From assembly GCF_007176755.1 (NCBI RefSeq), contig NZ_BJTV01000008.1, positions 1 to 64,000 on the forward strand: DNA of 64,000 nucleotides, written 5' to 3'. Numbering within the stretch: position 1 is the stretch's first letter; each line of letters starts with the position of its first letter. The notes beneath the pieces were generated by a model. It was not told the origin of the DNA, made no database searches, and saw only the letters and a list, made by a program, of their open reading frames with translations. The stretch is from Streptomyces sp. 1-11 (lineage in GTDB: Bacteria; Actinomycetota; Actinomycetes; Streptomycetales; Streptomycetaceae). Shown piece after piece: positions 42,874 through 50,883 of the stretch. Position numbers and translations under genes: made by a program.

Positions 42874-43575
42874 TCAGCGGACGCGCAGGGTCCGCTTGGC
42901 GAGTTCCCAGGCTGGCCGCATCTCCTCGTGCTCCTCGGTGTCCATCCCGCCGAGGTGCAGCACGACCGGCCCGTCCGGAGTGCTCACCGCGAGGGCGGTC
43001 TCCTTCTTCGTCTCGTCGAGGAGCTTGCTCGTGTACAGGTACTCGACCTCGACGCCGGGCACGCCGGAGGTCGTCCGGAAGGAGTGGTACTTCGCCTCGC
43101 CGGCGTTGTCCTCGGCCGCCACGAACTCCCGCAGCACGGTGCGCGCGTCCGTGTCGCCGGGCTTGCCGGTCCATACGCGCAGGTAGCCGATGTTGCCGGC
43201 CGGCTTGGCGTCGATCTCGCAGGCGGCGGTGACCGGTCCCTGCCGCAGGAGGGCGTCGGCGAGGTCGCCCGTCAGGCCGCCGTCCGCGCCCTTCGACGCC
43301 TTCGACAGCTCCGCCCCGGCGTCGACGCCCTTGGCCTTCCAGTGCTCGGCGACGTCGAAGCTGACGGGCAGTTCGCAGGCCGAGCCGGCCGCGCCGACCG
43401 TGCCTCCGCCGGCCGCCGTCGCGGCACTCGCCGCCGACTTCGCCGGCCGGCCCGGCTCGCCCCCGTCCTGCGCCGTGGACGACTCGGTGCATCCGCTCAG
43501 CACCGCCGCCAGGAGCGCCGAGCCGGCCGCCAGACCCACTGCCCCGCCGCGCATGATCCCCACCTTGACCTGCAC
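42874..43575 (-). CDS. Lipoprotein of unknown function
   Basis: A 233-aa exported lipoprotein. A short basic start, a hydrophobic core (AVGLAAGSALLAAVL) and lipobox LSGC place the lipidated cysteine near residue 29. The mature part has a Gly/Ala linker and then a globular domain (about 65-233) with CELPVSFDVAEHWKAKGVD and VLREFVAAEDNAGEAKYHSF, ending AWELAKRTLRVR. The pattern is common among uncharacterised Streptomyces lipoproteins. I choose GTG 43575 because GGGGAGGGG lies 4-5 nt upstream; ATG 43554 is a possible alternative. Function unknown. Confidence 0.75.
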   Translation of the reverse strand: MQVKVGIMRGGAVGLAAGSALLAAVLSGCTESSTAQDGGEPGRPAKSAASAATAAGGGTVGAAGSACELPVSFDVAEHWKAKGVDAGAELSKASKGADGGLTGDLADALLRQGPVTAACEIDAKPAGNIGYLRVWTGKPGDTDARTVLREFVAAEDNAGEAKYHSFRTTSGVPGVEVEYLYTSKLLDETKKETALAVSTPDGPVVLHLGGMDTEEHEEMRPAWELAKRTLRVR

Positions 43576-43682
43576 CGTCCCCTCCCCGGTCATCCGGCCG
43601 GACACTGTAGCGCAGGGGTCGAGGGCAGGGCGGGGAGCGGCGTCGCACCGCCGTTGCTGACGCGGCGTCTCATTACCCAACC

Positions 43683-43726
43683 GTGACCTCCCGTGGGCTA
43701 CCGCCGGTAACTTACTCGACAGTAAG
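43683..43726 (+). promoter_or_regulatory. Lipase promoter with TetR-like palindrome
   Basis: CTTACT (43711-43716), CGAC, AGTAAG (43721-43726) is a perfect 16-bp palindrome in the 203-bp divergent region. GTGACC (43683-43688) and TAACTT (43708-43713) with a 19-nt spacer may be the -35/-10, so the palindrome overlaps the -10 and start point. TTACT-type palindromes are typical of TetR regulators of acyl-CoA and lipid genes; the regulator itself is not in the neighbourhood. Confidence 0.5.
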
Positions 43727-43778
43727 GTCCGTGCCACCCACCTCGGTACCCCCTGCCCCACCACTCGGGAGGTCCGCC

Positions 43779-45104
43779 ATGCCCGCACGCACCCGTCTTC
43801 CGGTGCTCGCCCTCGCCGTCGCCGCCTGTCTGGGCGCACAGGCCACCGCGGCGCTGCCCGCCGCCGCCTCGGACACCGTCGTGTCCCGGGGCGTCACCAT
43901 CCCCGCCTTCTACGACCCGCCCGCCACCCTGCCCGCCGCGGACGGCGCCCTCGTGCGCAGCGAGCACCTTCCGCTCGCGCTGAGCCTGCCCGGCCTCGAC
44001 GGCCCGCTGCCCGGCCGCGCCACCCGGCTGATGTACAAGTCGACCGACTCGACCGGGAGTCCGGTCGCCGTGACCGGCGCCTACATCGAACCGGCCGCCG
44101 TCTGGAAGCACGGCGGAGCGCGCCCCCTGGTCGCCGTCGCGCCCGGCACCATGGGGCAGGGCGACCAGTGCGCCGCCTCACTCGGCCTGGAACACCCGCT
44201 GAGCGTCAACGCCCGGACGCTGTCGGTCGGTTACGAGGACCTGGCGATCTACCGCCTGCTCGCCAGGGGCGTCGCCGTCGTCGTCACCGACTACGCCGGC
44301 CTGGGCGCCACCGACCGGCTGCACACCTACGTCAACCGCCTCGACGGCGGGCACGCCGTGCTGGACGCCGTGCGCGCAGCCCGGAACCTGCCGGGCACGT
44401 CCGTGACGGCCGCCTCGCCCGTCGGACTGTACGGCTACAGCCAGGGCGGCGGCGCCACGGCCTCCGCCGCCGAACTCCAGCCGGCCTACGCCCCCGACGT
44501 CACCCTGGCCGGCACCTACTCGGGCGCCCCGCCCGCCGATCTGACCGCCGTCACCAGGGCGATCGACGGCAGCGACCTGGCCGGCGCCCTCGCCTGGGCC
44601 GTCAACGGCTTCCTGCAGGCCGACCCCGCCCTGCGGCCGATCGCCGACAAGCATCTCGACGCGGCGGGCAAGGCGGCGCTCCGAGACCTGTCGACCATGT
44701 GCGTCGGAGACGCCATCCTCTCCTACAACTCGGCGCACAGCACCGCCTGGACGACGGACGGCTCCTCCCTCAGCGACGTCATCGCGGCCGAGCCCGCGCT
44801 GCGGGACTTCCTCGACCGGCAGCGCATCGGCCGGGCGAAGCCGGCCGGGCCGGTCCGGGTGGCGACCGGGGTCAACGACGACCTGGTCCCGCACGCGCAG
44901 GCCCGCGCCCTCGCCGTCGACTGGTGCCGCAAGGGCGCCGACGTCACCTACGCGCCGGTCGTGGCGCCCCCGTTGGGCCGCTCCCTGCTCAACCACTTCG
45001 CACCGCTGATCGCCGACCAGGGCGACGCCATCGACTGGCTGACCGACCGCCTGGCCGGCAAGCCCGCCGGTTCCACCTGCTGGTCGCTGCCCGTCCGGCC
45101 CTGA
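43779..45104 (+). CDS. Secreted LIP-family lipase/esterase
   Basis: A 441-aa exported alpha/beta-hydrolase of the LIP (secretory lipase) family. The signal peptide ends near residue 31 (ALPAAASD). The mature enzyme shows PLVAVAPGTMGQGDQCAAS (oxyanion region), VVVTDYAGLGATDRLHTYVN and the nucleophile elbow GLYGYSQGGGATASAA with Ser near 228. The acidic residue is probably in VATGVNDDLVPH and the His in LNHFAPL near 410. CGGGAGG precedes the ATG. It should hydrolyse triacylglycerols or other esters outside the cell. A palindrome overlaps its promoter. Confidence 0.88.
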   Translation: MPARTRLPVLALAVAACLGAQATAALPAAASDTVVSRGVTIPAFYDPPATLPAADGALVRSEHLPLALSLPGLDGPLPGRATRLMYKSTDSTGSPVAVTGAYIEPAAVWKHGGARPLVAVAPGTMGQGDQCAASLGLEHPLSVNARTLSVGYEDLAIYRLLARGVAVVVTDYAGLGATDRLHTYVNRLDGGHAVLDAVRAARNLPGTSVTAASPVGLYGYSQGGGATASAAELQPAYAPDVTLAGTYSGAPPADLTAVTRAIDGSDLAGALAWAVNGFLQADPALRPIADKHLDAAGKAALRDLSTMCVGDAILSYNSAHSTAWTTDGSSLSDVIAAEPALRDFLDRQRIGRAKPAGPVRVATGVNDDLVPHAQARALAVDWCRKGADVTYAPVVAPPLGRSLLNHFAPLIADQGDAIDWLTDRLAGKPAGSTCWSLPVRP

Positions 45105-45109
45105 CCACG

Positions 45110-45139
45110 GCCGGCGCGCTCAGCCGGACGCGCGCCGGC
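45110..45139. terminator. Terminator between convergent lipase and methyltransferase genes
   Basis: GCCGGCGCG (45110-45118) and CGCGCCGGC (45131-45139) form a perfect 9-bp stem that spans the methyltransferase stop codon. Confidence 0.55.
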
Positions 45140-45761
45140 AGTGCAGGAACAGGTGCGGCTCGGGCACGGCGCCGGGATGGGCCGGGGCGAACTCTGCGTG
45201 CTCCGCCGCCAGGACCGTCAGACCCGCCCCGGTCACCAGCGCGGTGAAGTCCCCGGCCGCGAAGCTGGTCACCCGTACCGGCTGCCCCATGAACAGCCCC
45301 TCGGCGCCCTCCAGGTCGAGGGGCACGGTGGCCAGCACCGCGTACCCGCCCGGCCGCAGCGCCCGGGCCAGCCGCGCCACCACGGCCGACTGCTCGGCGC
45401 GGGTCATCTGCAGCAGCGAGAAGTAGACGCACACCGCGTCGAACGAAGCCTCGTCGAGGGGCAGTTCACGGATGTCGCCGAGACGGAAGACGGCCTCGGG
45501 CACCTGCCGGGAGGCGAGGTCGACCATCACCGGGGAGACGTCGACGCCGAGCACCTCGTGCCCGGCGTCGACGAGGGCCCGCGCGGTCGGCCGCCCCGTG
45601 CCGCTGCCCACGTCCAGCACCCTGCTGCCCGGCTCCAGGCGGTCCAGCAGCCGGCGCAGGGAGTCGCGGTGCGCCTCGGAGGCGGCGAACGCGTTCTCGT
45701 AGTCGAGGCCGAGCGTGTCGAACAGCACGGCGGCCGGCGCCCGGTGGTCGTCCTCGGTCAA
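45120..45761 (-). CDS. Class I SAM-dependent methyltransferase
   Basis: A 213-aa methyltransferase of the Rossmann class. Motif I is RVLDVGSGTGRPTARAL (about 48-64), beta-2 acidic end VLGVDVSPVMVDLA, motif II/III DIRELPLDEASFDAVCVYFSLLQM, then LARALRPGGYAVL. No family-specific substrate motif is visible. I infer a TTG start at 45761 because AGAGGAG lies 6 nt upstream and the sequence before it is not conserved-looking. It faces the lipase gene tail to tail and diverges from the flavodoxin-like gene. Confidence 0.82.
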   Translation of the reverse strand: MTEDDHRAPAAVLFDTLGLDYENAFAASEAHRDSLRRLLDRLEPGSRVLDVGSGTGRPTARALVDAGHEVLGVDVSPVMVDLASRQVPEAVFRLGDIRELPLDEASFDAVCVYFSLLQMTRAEQSAVVARLARALRPGGYAVLATVPLDLEGAEGLFMGQPVRVTSFAAGDFTALVTGAGLTVLAAEHAEFAPAHPGAVPEPHLFLHCRRASG

Positions 45762-45882
45762 GACGGCTCCTCTGTCGTCACGTGCGGGTGCCGGGCATCG
45801 TCGCACCCCCGGTCCGCGTCCCACAACGCCGCGCGCCGGGCGCGGTTTGCGGGTCCGGCACCGGCAGGGCAGGGTTCGGGGC

Positions 45883-46341
45883 GTGCCCACCTTGCTGATC
45901 GTGCATCACACCCCCTCGCCCAACTGCCAGGAACTGTTCGAGGCCGTCGTCTCCGGCGCGACCACACCGGAGATCGAGGGCGTCCGCGTCGTGCGGCGGG
46001 CGGCGCTGTCCGCCACCGCCACCGACGTCCTGGAGGCCGACGGCTACCTCCTCGGCACCCCGGCGAACCTCGGCTACATGTCCGGCGCCCTCAAGCACTT
46101 CTTCGACCAGATCTACTACCCGTGCCTGGACGAGACCCGGGGACGGCCCTTCGGCTACTGGGTCCACGGCGGCAACGACGTCACGGGCGCCGTCCGCGCC
46201 GTCGAGACCGTCACCACCGGCCTCGGCTGGCGCCGTGCCGTCGATGCGGTGACCGTCACCGGCGCACCCGGCAGGCCCGACGTCCAGGCCTGCTGGGAAC
46301 TGGGCGCCACGGTCGCGGCCGGGCTCATGGACGAGGCCTGA
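45883..46341 (+). CDS. Flavodoxin-like / NADPH-dependent FMN reductase-family protein
   Basis: A 152-aa flavodoxin-fold protein. It opens TLLIVHHTPSPNCQELFEAVVSGA, a phosphate-loop region for FMN, and continues DGYLLGTPANLGYMSGALKHFFDQIYYPCLDETRGRPFGYWVHGGNDVTGAVRAVETVTTGL, the usual order in NAD(P)H-dependent FMN reductases and WrbA-like proteins. The GTG at 45883 follows GGCAGGGTTCGGGGC. It diverges from the methyltransferase (121 bp apart). Electron acceptor unknown. Confidence 0.85.
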   Translation: MPTLLIVHHTPSPNCQELFEAVVSGATTPEIEGVRVVRRAALSATATDVLEADGYLLGTPANLGYMSGALKHFFDQIYYPCLDETRGRPFGYWVHGGNDVTGAVRAVETVTTGLGWRRAVDAVTVTGAPGRPDVQACWELGATVAAGLMDEA

Positions 46342-46392
46342 CGGCGGCACCGCACCGGGGACCGCCGTCCCGCCCGCCCCTCGGGACCTGTT

Positions 46393-46444
46393 CGTCCGCC
46401 CGGCGCCGGCCCTCCGGGCGGACGACACGCCCTCCGGGCGGACG
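46393..46444 (+). terminator. Stem-loop with two alternative right arms
   Basis: CGTCCGCCCGG (46393-46403) can pair perfectly with CCGGGCGGACG at 46414-46424 or with the identical copy at 46434-46444. The right arms are a 14-bp direct repeat, CCTCCGGGCGGACG, with a 20-bp period. It lies 50 bp after the flavodoxin-like gene. The remaining bases to 46617 hold no gene I can support. Confidence 0.5.
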
Positions 46445-46616
46445 GTGGGCCGTCCGGGTGGCCTGCCGGCCGGCCCGTATCCCGTGTTCCGCCCGGTCGG
46501 GCGGGCGCGGGCCGGCGGGTGGAGGTGCGGGCGTGGTGTCCCTCGCCCACGATGGGACCGCGGCCGGCCTTCGGGTCCGGCCGCGTACGCACGTCGTCGA
46601 CCCCAGGGAGCGTCGG

Positions 46617-48776
46617 ATGCGAGCGGACGGCCATGCCCCCGGACGGCCAGCGCCGGACGGCCAGGACCCCGGGGAACTGCTGCGCCGGTGCGCCGAGGAC
46701 GTACGGGACGTCGCCGAGGGCATCGGCGCGGTGGCCGCGCGCACCGGCGCGGCCCTGCTCGACCCGCGGCTCACCGGCTCCCCGCACCGCCGCCGCGGGA
46801 CCGCCCTCGCCGCCCGCTGGGCGCTCCTGCGCGCCCTGACCGGCGGGCAGGGCCTCGGCCGTCCGGCGGCCGGGCCGCCGCGCGGCCCGGCACGGCTGCC
46901 CGGCCGTGCCGGACTGCCCGCCTGGGTGGCGGTCACCGCGCTGCGGCTGAGGGTCGCCGCCGTGCTGGCCGGGCACCCCGAGTTCGCCCGCGACCCGGGC
47001 ACCCGGCGGCTGACGGACGCCCTCGCGGCCGGCGGCGACCCGGCGGCCGTACGGTCCCTGCGCGCCCTGTTCCGCGACCCGGGAGCACAGCGCGCCCTGG
47101 CCGGCCTCACCCCCCTGATGGCCGAACTCTTAGCCGTCAGGCGGCTTCTGGCAGGCGAGGCCGGGCCCGGCGACGGACCCGGCTGGGCGCTCGTCCCCGG
47201 CCCGCCGGACGGAGCGCCGCCCGCCGCCCCCGTGCCGCCCGTCCACGCCCGGGACAGGGGCGAGGCCGCGGCCGAGGCCGTCGACCTCACCGAACAGGAA
47301 CGGCAGACCATCGCCGCCGAAGGGTCCTTCCTCGGCTTTCTGCGCAACATCCACGTGCTGTCCGGCGACGGACGGATCCTGGTGCAGAACGTGCGCGGCC
47401 CCGACGGCGTCGTCCGCTACGTCGTCCAGGCCCCCGGCACCCCGCCCGGACGGCCCCGCGACGACGGCCCGCGCGACTTCGCCGACGCCTGGCACGACCT
47501 GTTCGCCACCGACTCGCCCCACACGCGCTCGATCCGGCTCGCCCTCGAGGAGTACGGCATCCCGCGCGGCGCCGAGCTCGCCCTGATCGGGCACGGCGAG
47601 GGCGGCACCGCGCTGCTCAACCTCGCCCGGGACCCGGAATTCTGCCGCGCCCACCGGGTCACCCACGTCATCACCGTCGGCTCCCCGGACGCCGGGCTCC
47701 CCGCCGCCGACCCGGGCACCTGGATCGCCGCCATCACCGACCAGCACGACATGGCGCACGCCTCCGACGGCCGGCCCGGCGGCACCGGGACCGGCCCGGA
47801 CCCCAACCGGTACGCACTCGACTACGCCGGACCCGCCGGCCCGTTCCCGCTGCGCCACACGGTCCGCGACTACATCGAGCACCTGCGGGCCGTCGTCCCC
47901 CAGGCCCGCGAGACCGTCGACGACGCGCTCACGCCCTACCGGGGACCCGTCGTGCGCACCCGGGCCTACCGGCTCAGGAACCGCGCCCACCCGCCCGAGG
48001 GGCACCCCTTCCTCACCCTGCCGACCGCCTCCGTCGCCACCACGGCCGGACCGGTGGACGTACCGGTGCGCTACTACGACTCCTCCGCCGCCCACCTGTG
48101 CTACCTCGTCGACGCCGGGGCGGCGCAGGCCCTGCTGCCCGCCGGCGGCCGGACCGTGCCAGGCCGGGCACGGTCCGGCCGGGCACCCGGCCGGGCGCTG
48201 GCGGTGCTGTCGCTGTACGAGCACCGCTGCTCGACCATCGGGCCCTACACCGAGGTCGCCCTGACGGTGCCGGTGGCCGACCTGTGGCGGCCGCGCCGGT
48301 ACGATCTCGCCGCCGACCTGCTGCGCCGTGCCGACCTGCGCCGTACCGGCCGGCACGTCCTCTCCCTCGCCGTCAGCAGCGAGGAGGCCCGTGCCGTCGC
48401 CCGGGAGGTCTGGGGCCAGCCCGCCACCCTCGGCTCGGCCGTGGCCGACCTGATGGGGCGTCACCTCGGGTTCGCCACCATGGAGACCGGCCTCGTGGTG
48501 ACCGGCCGTCTCGGTCCCGGCGTCCGCTGCCCGCAGCCGGACTGGGCGCTGTACGGCCGGCGCGACGGCTCCACGGTGCGCACCCTCGTCCGCGCCCACG
48601 GCGCACCGCGCCTGCACGCCGGCGCCCGGGTGCGGCTGCGCCTGGACACGGCGGCGGCCGAACCCATGGCCGGACAGCTGCGCCGGCTCGGCCTCGACCG
48701 GGCCCGGCCGCTCCTCGTGCTGCACCAACCGCGGTTCACGGCCCACCGCAGCGCCGGCGCCGTGCTGCCGCGCTGA
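46617..48776 (+). CDS. Two-domain protein: alpha/beta-hydrolase-like plus acetoacetate-decarboxylase-like, both lacking catalytic residues
   Basis: A 719-aa soluble protein. An Ala/Arg-rich helical N-terminal region (1-225) precedes an alpha/beta-hydrolase-like core (about 235-430). The nucleophile elbow reads ALIGHGEGGTALLNLA, with G327 where the catalytic Ser should be. A C-terminal domain (about 480-715) resembles acetoacetate decarboxylase-like proteins (VPVRYYDSSAAHLCYLVDAG, GPYTEVALTVPV, REVWGQPATLG). There the GYPKK catalytic lysine is replaced by GQPAT. Codon 172 is TTA (47130-47132), so translation should need the bldA tRNA. CAGGGAG precedes the ATG. A two-gene pair (small helical protein, acylphosphatase) follows 34 bp later. 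Probably a binding protein or pseudoenzyme. Confidence 0.7.
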   Translation: MRADGHAPGRPAPDGQDPGELLRRCAEDVRDVAEGIGAVAARTGAALLDPRLTGSPHRRRGTALAARWALLRALTGGQGLGRPAAGPPRGPARLPGRAGLPAWVAVTALRLRVAAVLAGHPEFARDPGTRRLTDALAAGGDPAAVRSLRALFRDPGAQRALAGLTPLMAELLAVRRLLAGEAGPGDGPGWALVPGPPDGAPPAAPVPPVHARDRGEAAAEAVDLTEQERQTIAAEGSFLGFLRNIHVLSGDGRILVQNVRGPDGVVRYVVQAPGTPPGRPRDDGPRDFADAWHDLFATDSPHTRSIRLALEEYGIPRGAELALIGHGEGGTALLNLARDPEFCRAHRVTHVITVGSPDAGLPAADPGTWIAAITDQHDMAHASDGRPGGTGTGPDPNRYALDYAGPAGPFPLRHTVRDYIEHLRAVVPQARETVDDALTPYRGPVVRTRAYRLRNRAHPPEGHPFLTLPTASVATTAGPVDVPVRYYDSSAAHLCYLVDAGAAQALLPAGGRTVPGRARSGRAPGRALAVLSLYEHRCSTIGPYTEVALTVPVADLWRPRRYDLAADLLRRADLRRTGRHVLSLAVSSEEARAVAREVWGQPATLGSAVADLMGRHLGFATMETGLVVTGRLGPGVRCPQPDWALYGRRDGSTVRTLVRAHGAPRLHAGARVRLRLDTAAAEPMAGQLRRLGLDRARPLLVLHQPRFTAHRSAGAVLPR

Positions 48777-48810
48777 ACCGAACGCACCCGCAAGGGAGTT
48801 GGGAGCCGTC

Positions 48811-49152
48811 GTGGTCACCGAGTTGCTGCCCCGCACGATGCCCTCGCCTGCCGAGATCCTCGACCGGGCGGTCGCGTTGCGCACCGACGCAGACCTGCTG
48901 GACGGCTACGCCCGGCGGCTGCTCACCACCGCCCGGGCGCTGACCGGCACCGCGGCGCCCGAGTCGAGCCGCCGCGCCCTGGAACGCCAGGCGGCCGCCT
49001 GCCGTGTCGCGGCGCGCAGGCTGCGCACCGCCGCCGACGCGCTGCTCGCCCACCGGCGGACCACCGCGGGCAAACGGGGCAGCCCGCCGGCTGGCGCCGG
49101 CCGCTACGAGCCGTGGGCGGTGCCGGGCGAGGACAGAGGTGCGCGGGGATGA
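48811..49152 (+). CDS. 113-aa helical protein between the two-domain protein and acylphosphatase
   Basis: A 113-aa soluble protein, predicted mainly helical: PSPAEILDRAVALRTDADLLDGYARRLLTTARALTG, then ESSRRALERQAAACRVAARRLRTAADALLAHRR, ending in a Gly/Pro-rich tail. This is a two-helix antiparallel pattern without catalytic residues. I choose GTG 48811 because GGGAG lies about 5 nt upstream; the TTG at 48799 has no room for one. It starts 34 bp after the two-domain protein and overlaps the acylphosphatase by 4 bp (ATGA). Not recognised. Confidence 0.65.
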   Translation: MVTELLPRTMPSPAEILDRAVALRTDADLLDGYARRLLTTARALTGTAAPESSRRALERQAAACRVAARRLRTAADALLAHRRTTAGKRGSPPAGAGRYEPWAVPGEDRGARG

Positions 49153-49448
49153 CGGTACGGCGGCATGTGCGCGTCAGCGGCCGCGTCCAAGGGGTCTTCT
49201 ACCGCGACACCTGCCGACGGCTCGCCGAGGAGCGCGGTGTGGCCGGGTGGGTGCGCAACCTGTACGACGGTGACGTGGAGGCCGTGTTCGAGGGGCGCCC
49301 CGACGACGTCGCCCACCTCGTGCGGTGGGCGGAGCATGGCCCGCCGGCGGCCACGGTGACGCGCTGCACGGACGTCACCGAGACCCCCGAGAGCCTGTCC
49401 GGCTTCCGCGTACTGCCCGACGCGGCGCCCGGCGACGACCCCGGCTAG
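49149..49448 (+). CDS. acyP: Acylphosphatase
   Basis: A 99-aa acylphosphatase, which hydrolyses carboxyl-phosphate bonds in the cytoplasm. The phosphate-binding loop is RVSGRVQGVFYRDTCRRLA with catalytic R19, and N37 lies in GVAGWVRNLYDGDVEAVFEG, matching both invariant catalytic residues. Length is exactly typical (about 90-100). ATG 49149 overlaps the TGA of the previous gene (ATGA), so it is translationally coupled to the 113-aa helical protein. A GGCGAGGAC element lies upstream. The last 10 residues are low complexity. Confidence 0.92.
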   Translation: MTVRRHVRVSGRVQGVFYRDTCRRLAEERGVAGWVRNLYDGDVEAVFEGRPDDVAHLVRWAEHGPPAATVTRCTDVTETPESLSGFRVLPDAAPGDDPG

Positions 49449-49633
49449 GCAGCCGCCACGCGGGCGCCCCGTGCCCGTGTCCGGCTCCCGTCGAGCGCGC
49501 CGGCGTCGCCTCCCCCGGCTGCCCGCCCGGTCGGTGAACGGGTCGGCCCGAACGCACCGCGAACCGGAGCGCGGGTACGGCGACGGCCGGCCGCGACCGG
49601 CACTCCGACGGGGGTTCACATCGTGGTCCCACG

Positions 49634-50836
49634 TCACCGGGTGGTCGCCGGCGGGGACGCCCGGGCGGTACGGCGGTCCGTCAGGACGGGCGCGAGGGCG
49701 CCGAGCATGACGACGCCGGTCAGGGCGAAGGCCCAGGGGTAGCCGGTGCCGGCCGCGAGCCAGCCGAACGCGACCGCTCCGGCTCCCATGCCCGCGTCGT
49801 AGGCGCAGTTCCACAGTGCGCTGACGGTGCCGTATCCGGCGGCGGGAACGCGCGCGTACATCAATGTCAGCGTGGCGTTCTGCGCGATCCCGAAACCGGT
49901 CCCGAACAGGACGACGGCGGCGATGACGGCGGCCGGGCTGCCCGTCAGCGCCATCAGCAGCGTGCCGGCGGCCGACAGCAGCAGACCGGGGAGCAGCAGG
50001 GCGGCGGGGCCGCGCCGGTCCGCATGACGTCCGGCGATCCAGCGTGCCAGGGTGGCCGCCGCCGGCTGGACGAACAGGGCCACGGCGACGCAGCCCCTGG
50101 CCGGCCCGGACGCGGCGAGCGGCAGGAAGGTGACCACGATGCCGGCGGCGACTGCCGTGACCGTGAAAACCGCGGCGGGGCGCAGCAGTTCGGGTCTGCG
50201 CAGTCCCTCGGTCATGGCGACGGGGCGCCCGGATGTACGAAGACGTTCCGGCAGGCCGGGGACGGCCGGGAGGGCGGCGAGCGCGGCCACCGCCGCGGCG
50301 CCGAAGACCGCGCCGGGACCCGCGTGCGCGGCGAGCCACACGCCCAGCGGCAGAGCCACCAGCGACGGAACGCCCCCGACGACACCGACCAACGCCAGCC
50401 CCTCACCGCGCCGTTCGGCCGGAATGAGCGACGCCGTCAACGCACCGCCCGCGACCACGGTGAACGCGAAACCCAAGCCGCGCAGCACGCAGACCGCGAC
50501 GACGCACCACAGGTCCCTGGAGAACACCAGCGCCGGCGCCGGCGCGCCCAGCAGCCCCAGGCCGAAAGCCAGGACGACGCGGTAGCCGTAGCGATTGACC
50601 AGGGCGGGAGTGGCGAACTCGCCCACCACCGTGGCCAGCATCAACGTGCCGGTGGCCAACCCGGCCCGCCCGCCGCCCCCGCCGCCGCTCGCCGCGTAGC
50701 CGGGAACGACCGACAGCAGCAGGTAGAAGCTGGTCGAGGCGCCCAGGATCGAGACGAAACGCAGCAGCAGAGGTCGAGTCACCAGGGGTGGGCGCCCCGC
50801 GGGACCAGAGGGAATCACTTCGAGCGTATCGGCCAT
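49634..50836 (-). CDS. MFS transporter
   Basis: A 400-aa major facilitator with about twelve hydrophobic segments. The loop-2/3 motif is seen as LATVVGEFATPALVNRYGYRVVLAFGLGLLG, and the second half has WIAGRHADRRGPAALLLPGLLL. It resembles drug-exporting or small-metabolite MFS proteins with single-domain length. It diverges from a MocR-type regulator (47 bp between the start codons) that almost surely controls it. The substrate cannot be deduced, although MocR regulators often govern amine, GABA, taurine or vitamin B6 functions. Confidence 0.85.
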   Translation of the reverse strand: MADTLEVIPSGPAGRPPLVTRPLLLRFVSILGASTSFYLLLSVVPGYAASGGGGGGRAGLATGTLMLATVVGEFATPALVNRYGYRVVLAFGLGLLGAPAPALVFSRDLWCVVAVCVLRGLGFAFTVVAGGALTASLIPAERRGEGLALVGVVGGVPSLVALPLGVWLAAHAGPGAVFGAAAVAALAALPAVPGLPERLRTSGRPVAMTEGLRRPELLRPAAVFTVTAVAAGIVVTFLPLAASGPARGCVAVALFVQPAAATLARWIAGRHADRRGPAALLLPGLLLSAAGTLLMALTGSPAAVIAAVVLFGTGFGIAQNATLTLMYARVPAAGYGTVSALWNCAYDAGMGAGAVAFGWLAAGTGYPWAFALTGVVMLGALAPVLTDRRTARASPPATTR

Positions 50837-50844
50837 GACCGGAC

Positions 50845-50877
50845 GTTAAGATCCCTCACCGGCCCTCGGTAAGCTCC
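50845..50877. promoter_or_regulatory. Direct-repeat operator of the MocR-type regulator
   Basis: GTTAAGATCC (50845-50854) and GGTAAGCTCC (50868-50877) are direct repeats matching at 8 of 10 positions with a 23-bp period (about two turns), in the 47-bp gap between the divergent MFS and MocR genes. MocR proteins such as PdxR, GabR and TauR bind direct repeats. Confidence 0.6.
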
Positions 50878-50883
50878 AGTTCC

